A DNA stretch of 64,000 bases from Parasulfuritortus sp049322515 (GTDB lineage: Bacteria > Pseudomonadota > Gammaproteobacteria > Burkholderiales > Thiobacillaceae), in the NCBI GenBank assembly GCA_049322515.1, contig JBMOQW010000027.1, positions 134,909-198,908 on the forward strand, in the 5' to 3' direction. This document shows, one piece after another, positions 61,134 to 64,000 of this stretch. Position numbers and translations under genes: made by a program. Within the stretch, counting starts at the first letter, position 1, and every line of letters starts with the position of its first letter. The notes under the pieces are model-generated. The model worked only from the letters and a program-made list of their open reading frames with translations, was not told the origin of the DNA and did not search any database.

Positions 61134-61937
61134 ATGAATCTGGTACAACGCGTGCAAGCCATCCTGCTCAAACCCCGGGACACCTGGCCCATCATCGAGG
61201 CCGAGGCGAGCGATGCCGCCTCGATCTACAAGAACTATCTCGTCATCCTGGCCGCCATCCCCGCCGTGGCAGGCTTCATCGGCATGACCCTGATCGGCGT
61301 CGGCGGCTTCGGCATGACCTTCAAATTGCCCTTGCTGACCGGTCTGGTGCAGATGGTCCTCAGCTACGTCCTGTCCCTGGTCATGATCTACGTGCTGGCG
61401 TTGATCACCGACGCCCTGGCGCCTGCCTTCGGCGGCCAGAAGAACCCGCTCAATGCGCTCAAGCTGGTGGCCTACGCCAGCACTGCGGGCCTGGTGGGCG
61501 GGATTTTCGGCATCCTGCCCTGGCTGGGCATGCTCGGCCTGCTCGCCGCCCTGTACAGCCTCTACCTGATCTACCTCGGCTTGCCGGTGCTGATGAAGAA
61601 TCCGCCCGAGAAATCACTCGCCTACACTGCCGTGCTGCTGGTGTGCAGCATCGTGGCCGGCGTCGGGATGGCAGCCCTTTCGCACCTGTTCATGCCCACC
61701 CCGGCCATGCCGGTCGGCCACCCCGATGCCGGCGTGACCCTCGAGACCCCCCAAGGCAAGGTGCAACTCGATGCGGAAAAACTGGACGCGTGGAGCGCCC
61801 GGATGAAGGAAGCCAGCGAACGCATGGAAGCAGCGCAAAAATCCGGCGATCCGGCCGCCATCGAGCAAGCCATGAAGGACATGATGCAGACCCTGGGGCA
61901 AGGCCAGGCCGCATCGCCGCCTCAGGACCCTGAGTGA
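61134..61937 (+). CDS. Yip1-domain membrane protein
   Basis: The frame has three closely spaced ATGs; the third (61134, MNLVQRVQAILLKPRDTWPIIEAE) has GGAG at a good distance and gives 267 residues. The N-terminal soluble helix with the motif LLKPRDTWPII is characteristic of bacterial Yip1 proteins. About five membrane helices follow (near 35-58, 66-95, 105-130, 135-155, 165-190). The C-terminal tail (about 195-267) is cytoplasmic or periplasmic, Met/Ala-rich, with a helix WSARMKEASERMEAAQKSGDPAAIEQAMKDMMQTL. Its role in bacteria is not established. It is divergent from htpG and convergent with dapB. Confidence 0.88.
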   Translation: MNLVQRVQAILLKPRDTWPIIEAEASDAASIYKNYLVILAAIPAVAGFIGMTLIGVGGFGMTFKLPLLTGLVQMVLSYVLSLVMIYVLALITDALAPAFGGQKNPLNALKLVAYASTAGLVGGIFGILPWLGMLGLLAALYSLYLIYLGLPVLMKNPPEKSLAYTAVLLVCSIVAGVGMAALSHLFMPTPAMPVGHPDAGVTLETPQGKVQLDAEKLDAWSARMKEASERMEAAQKSGDPAAIEQAMKDMMQTLGQGQAASPPQDPE

Positions 61938-61958
61938 CGTGCCCCTGCGTACCGGCCG

Positions 61959-62762
61959 CTATTTCAGGCCCAGGACATCCTGCATGTCGAACAGGCCGTT
62001 GGCCTGACCGGCCAGAAAACGGGCCGCGCGCAGGGAACCGAGCGCGAACGTCATCCGGCTGCTCGCCTTGTGGGTGATCTCGACCCGCTCGCCCATCGTG
62101 GCAAACAAGGCGGTATGGTCACCGACGATATCGCCGCCGCGCACGGTGGCAAAACCGATGGTGGACGGCTGGCGCTCGCCGGTCACGCCCTCGCGGCCGT
62201 ACACCGCGCATGACTTGAGATCGCGGCCGAGGGCGTTGGCGATCACCTCGCCCATGCGCAGGGCGGTGCCGGACGGCGCATCGACCTTGTGCCGGTGATG
62301 CGCCTCGACGATCTCGATGTCGTAGCCCTCGTCGAGTACGCGCGCGGCGATGTCGAGCAACTTGAACACCAGATTGACGCCCACGCTCATGTTCGGCGCG
62401 AAGACGATGGGGATGTCCCGGGCCGCCTCGGCGATGGCTGCCTTGCCGACCGCATCGAAGCCGGTGGTTCCGATCACCATGGCGACCTTGTGACGAAGGC
62501 AGGCCTCGAGGTGCGCCAGGGTTGCCTCGGGCCGGGTGAAGTCGATCAATACCCGGGCGCCGCGCAAGCCGGCATCCAGGTCTTCATGCACCAGGGCCTG
62601 GGCCGGCACGCCCACCAATTCACCCGCGTCGCGACCCAGGAACGGACTGCCCGGCCGCTCCAGCGCGGCGTAAAGGTGCATGTCGGGCGCGGCCTGCACG
62701 GCTTCGATCAGGACCCGGCCCATGCGGCCGGACGCACCGGCGATGACGATGTCAAGACTCAT
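61959..62762 (-). CDS. dapB: 4-hydroxy-tetrahydrodipicolinate reductase
   Basis: The protein has 267 residues. It has the NAD(P) loop IVIAGASGRMGRVLIEAV, IDFTRPEATLAHLEACL, GTTGFD, the anchor region FAPNMSVGVNLVFKLLDIAA and the substrate loop EAHHRHKVDAPSGTALRMGE with catalytic His-Lys. It reduces HTPA to tetrahydrodipicolinate in lysine and diaminopimelate synthesis. The ATG overlaps the bamE stop (ATGA), the common bamE-dapB pair in betaproteobacteria. The last residues end in the usual LFDMQDVLGL. Confidence 0.98.
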   Translation of the reverse strand: MSLDIVIAGASGRMGRVLIEAVQAAPDMHLYAALERPGSPFLGRDAGELVGVPAQALVHEDLDAGLRGARVLIDFTRPEATLAHLEACLRHKVAMVIGTTGFDAVGKAAIAEAARDIPIVFAPNMSVGVNLVFKLLDIAARVLDEGYDIEIVEAHHRHKVDAPSGTALRMGEVIANALGRDLKSCAVYGREGVTGERQPSTIGFATVRGGDIVGDHTALFATMGERVEITHKASSRMTFALGSLRAARFLAGQANGLFDMQDVLGLK

Positions 62763-63133
62763 GGCTTGGCAGGCTCCTGACGGGGTGCTTCGGCGGCGAC
62801 GATATCGCCCTCGATCGACTTGAGCCGGTCGCTCTCGAAGCGGAGCGTGACCCGGCGCCGCTCGAGCACCTGCCCCCCCTTGCTGATGGAGTAGGCATAG
62901 TCCCAGCGGTGGGCATGGAAGGGATCGACGATGAGCGGCGTCCCCAGCAGGAACCGGACCTGGGACTGGGTCATGCCTGGCTTCAGACGGGCCACCATGT
63001 CCTGGGTGACCAGATTGCCCTGCTGGACTTCGATGTGGTGCGGCGAAAGCTGCGCGATGGGATTGCTCCAGCCCGAACAGCCCACGAGGGACAGGACAAG
63101 CAGGAGCGGGACAGATACCAATGTTGTCTTCAT
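62759..63133 (-). CDS. bamE: Outer-membrane assembly lipoprotein BamE
   Basis: The protein has 124 residues with a lipobox at LSLVGC (Cys19 after processing). The SmpA/OmlA fold is visible: VQQGNLVTQDMVARLKPGMTQSQVRFLLGTPLIVDPFHAHRWDYAYSI, with the signature LGTP and WDY. BamE is part of the Bam complex that folds outer-membrane proteins. It is divergent from fur with a 59-base gap and co-translated with dapB. The sequence length and motifs are normal. Confidence 0.97.
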   Translation of the reverse strand: MKTTLVSVPLLLVLSLVGCSGWSNPIAQLSPHHIEVQQGNLVTQDMVARLKPGMTQSQVRFLLGTPLIVDPFHAHRWDYAYSISKGGQVLERRRVTLRFESDRLKSIEGDIVAAEAPRQEPAKP

Positions 63134-63192
63134 GGGTGATGGATCCGGGTTAGCCGCGCTATGATAACGCGCCGGACTACCAAGAGCACACC

Positions 63193-63621
63193 ATGACCAG
63201 CGGAGAGCAACTGAAAAGCCTGGGCCTCAAGGTCACCGGGCCAAGACGCAAGATCCTGTCCTTGTTCGAGGATACCGAGCGGGGCCACCTCTCGGCCGAG
63301 GATGTGTACCGCATGTTGCTGGCTGAGCATGAAGATGTCGGCCTGGCCACGGTGTACCGGGTCCTGACCCAATTCGAACAGGCAGGCATCCTGATCCGGC
63401 ACCGCTTCGACGATGACAAGGCCGTCTACGAACTGAACAAGGGCGGCCACCACGACCACCTGCTCTGCATCCAGTGCGGCCGGGTGGAGGAATTCCACGA
63501 TCCGGAAATCGAGCGCCGGCAGAAAAAAATCGCCGCCGAGCGCGGTTTCAAGATCCACGACCACAGCCTCTATCTCTATGTCGAGTGCATCAAGGAAGAC
63601 TGTCCCTACAAGAACAAATGA
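63193..63621 (+). CDS. fur: Ferric uptake regulator
   Basis: The protein has 142 residues. The winged helix is GLKVTGPRRKILSLFEDTERGHLSAEDVYRMLLAEHEDVGLATVYRVLTQFEQAGIL, with the recognition helix ATVYRVL. Metal sites are the HHDHLLC cluster with CIQCG, and a second CIKEDC pair; the regulatory His/Glu set is retained. It represses iron-uptake genes when loaded with Fe2+. It is divergent from bamE, a conserved arrangement. A TATGAT in the short gap is the likely -10, though no classical Fur box was seen by eye. Confidence 0.98.
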   Translation: MTSGEQLKSLGLKVTGPRRKILSLFEDTERGHLSAEDVYRMLLAEHEDVGLATVYRVLTQFEQAGILIRHRFDDDKAVYELNKGGHHDHLLCIQCGRVEEFHDPEIERRQKKIAAERGFKIHDHSLYLYVECIKEDCPYKNK

Positions 63622-63655
63622 GCGGCCCGGGCTTTTGGATTTTGCATTTTCCCGG

Positions 63656-63683
63656 TTGCGCACCCGACGATTCCCTGTATAAT
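63656..63683 (+). promoter_or_regulatory. Promoter of tRNA-Asp
   Basis: A -35 TTGCGC (63656-63661) is followed by 16 bases and a perfect TATAAT (63678-63683). Transcription would start near 63690, leaving a leader of about 50 bases before the tRNA that includes a short CTTCCAG/CTTGGAAG-type stem for processing. Confidence 0.8.
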
Positions 63684-63740
63684 CTCGCTTCTCTTTTGCA
63701 GTACTTCCAGGTTCCCTGAACTGACTTGGAAGCCCCGTGC

Positions 63741-63817
63741 GGAGTGGTAGTTCAGTCGGTTAGAATACCGGCCTGTCACGCCGGGGGTCGCGGGTTCGAG
63801 TCCCGTCCACTCCGCCA
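63741..63817 (+). tRNA. tRNA-Asp(GTC), CCA encoded
   Basis: A 77-base cloverleaf: acceptor GGAGTGG pairs with CCACTCC, D arm GTTCAGTCGGTTAGAAT, anticodon loop CTGTCAC (anticodon GTC), T arm GCGGGTTCGAGTCCCGT, discriminator G and encoded CCA. It lies 119 bases after fur with its own promoter. Confidence 0.97.
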
Positions 63818-63952
63818 ATTCCCCTCTCCTGCTGGACATGGCTTTTTTCCACGGATCGTGGAACACTTGGCTCACGGGCGCCTCGAAAAACCTCACCCGA
63901 GCCTGCCCAGGTAAAATTGTCGCCACCTGATCCTCATCTTTGACCCGACCGC

Positions 63953-64000
63953 CATGAAGAAGCGCAGTGCCATCAAGACTGACCTGTTTGCCGACCAGCA
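63953..64000 (+). CDS. Open frame truncated by the window edge (possible transposase start)
   Basis: From ATG 63953 the frame reads MKKRSAIKTDLFADQ and runs off the right edge after 16 codons. The pattern of basic start followed by DLFAD recalls the N-terminus of some IS5-group transposases, which begin in a similar way before a GDPL motif. With only 16 codons this is a weak hint. The gap 63818-63952 downstream of tRNA-Asp shows no other feature; a terminal inverted repeat could not be identified because the far end is not visible. Confidence 0.25.

Overview
The window is GC-rich and gene-dense, and nearly all of it is chromosomal. The block thrS-infC-rpmI-rplT-pheS-pheT-ihfA-merR, the block pyrG-kdsA-eno-ftsB, and the pair bamE/fur are arranged as in Proteobacteria. 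Together with PurT, DapB, KdsA and BamE they point to a betaproteobacterium, plausibly a sulfur- or hydrogen-oxidising member of the Nitrosomonadales such as a Thiobacillaceae. That placement is inferred from gene content; no 16S gene is present.

Layout. 1-1008: end of a V/A-type ATPase operon. 1125-2838: a secreted protein of unknown role and a Phd/RelE-type toxin-antitoxin pair with an AT-rich leader. 3120-9454: an Isp-type [NiFe] hydrogenase operon (protease, HupH-like protein, HynS, Isp1, Isp2, an unknown 146-residue protein, HynL). 9642-15159: a chemoreceptor and a TRAP transporter with a TatT lipoprotein. 15260-22777: the translation block, IHF alpha, a MerR regulator and tRNA-Val. 22826-29069: periplasmic nitrate reductase napDAGHB and a divergent Dnr/Fnr-type regulator sharing an FNR-like box. 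29080-36425: polyphosphate genes (CYTH-CHAD protein, PPK1, PPX) with a PilZ protein and a Ycf46-like AAA+ ATPase. 36550-43849: PurT, a LysM-FecR envelope protein, a MoxR/VWA/unknown three-gene module and NnrD. 43834-52146: pyrG-kdsA-eno-ftsB-zipA-ligA-galU, read leftward. 52297-59106: a diguanylate cyclase, PurL, a Nudix hydrolase and two unknown proteins. 59107-64000: HtpG with a sigma-32 promoter, a Yip1 protein, DapB, BamE, Fur, tRNA-Asp and the first codons of an open frame running off the end.

Physiology. Hydrogen oxidation through Isp1/Isp2 could feed the quinone pool or a thiol/disulfide carrier, and Nap can use quinol electrons through NapGH. With IHF and the Dnr/Fnr regulator this suits an organism living across an oxic-anoxic boundary. 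The proximal Fe-S cluster site of HynS is the ordinary four-Cys type, so oxygen sensitivity is expected.

The most unusual signal is at two operon junctions, isp1/isp2 and pyrG/kdsA. In each, extra DNA carrying a related palindrome has opened what looks like a former ATGA stop-start overlap. The inserted DNA forms a small open frame (60 and 47 codons) that starts in the stop of the upstream gene and ends in the start of the downstream gene, so both overlaps are kept. At kdsA the insert also duplicates the first ~57 bases of the gene. A second unusual signal is a G-rich heptamer tract (GGGGGAA repeated) in the coding strands of purL and the moxR-type gene, with potential to form G-quadruplexes and adding similar Gly/Glu/Lys/Arg peptides to both proteins.
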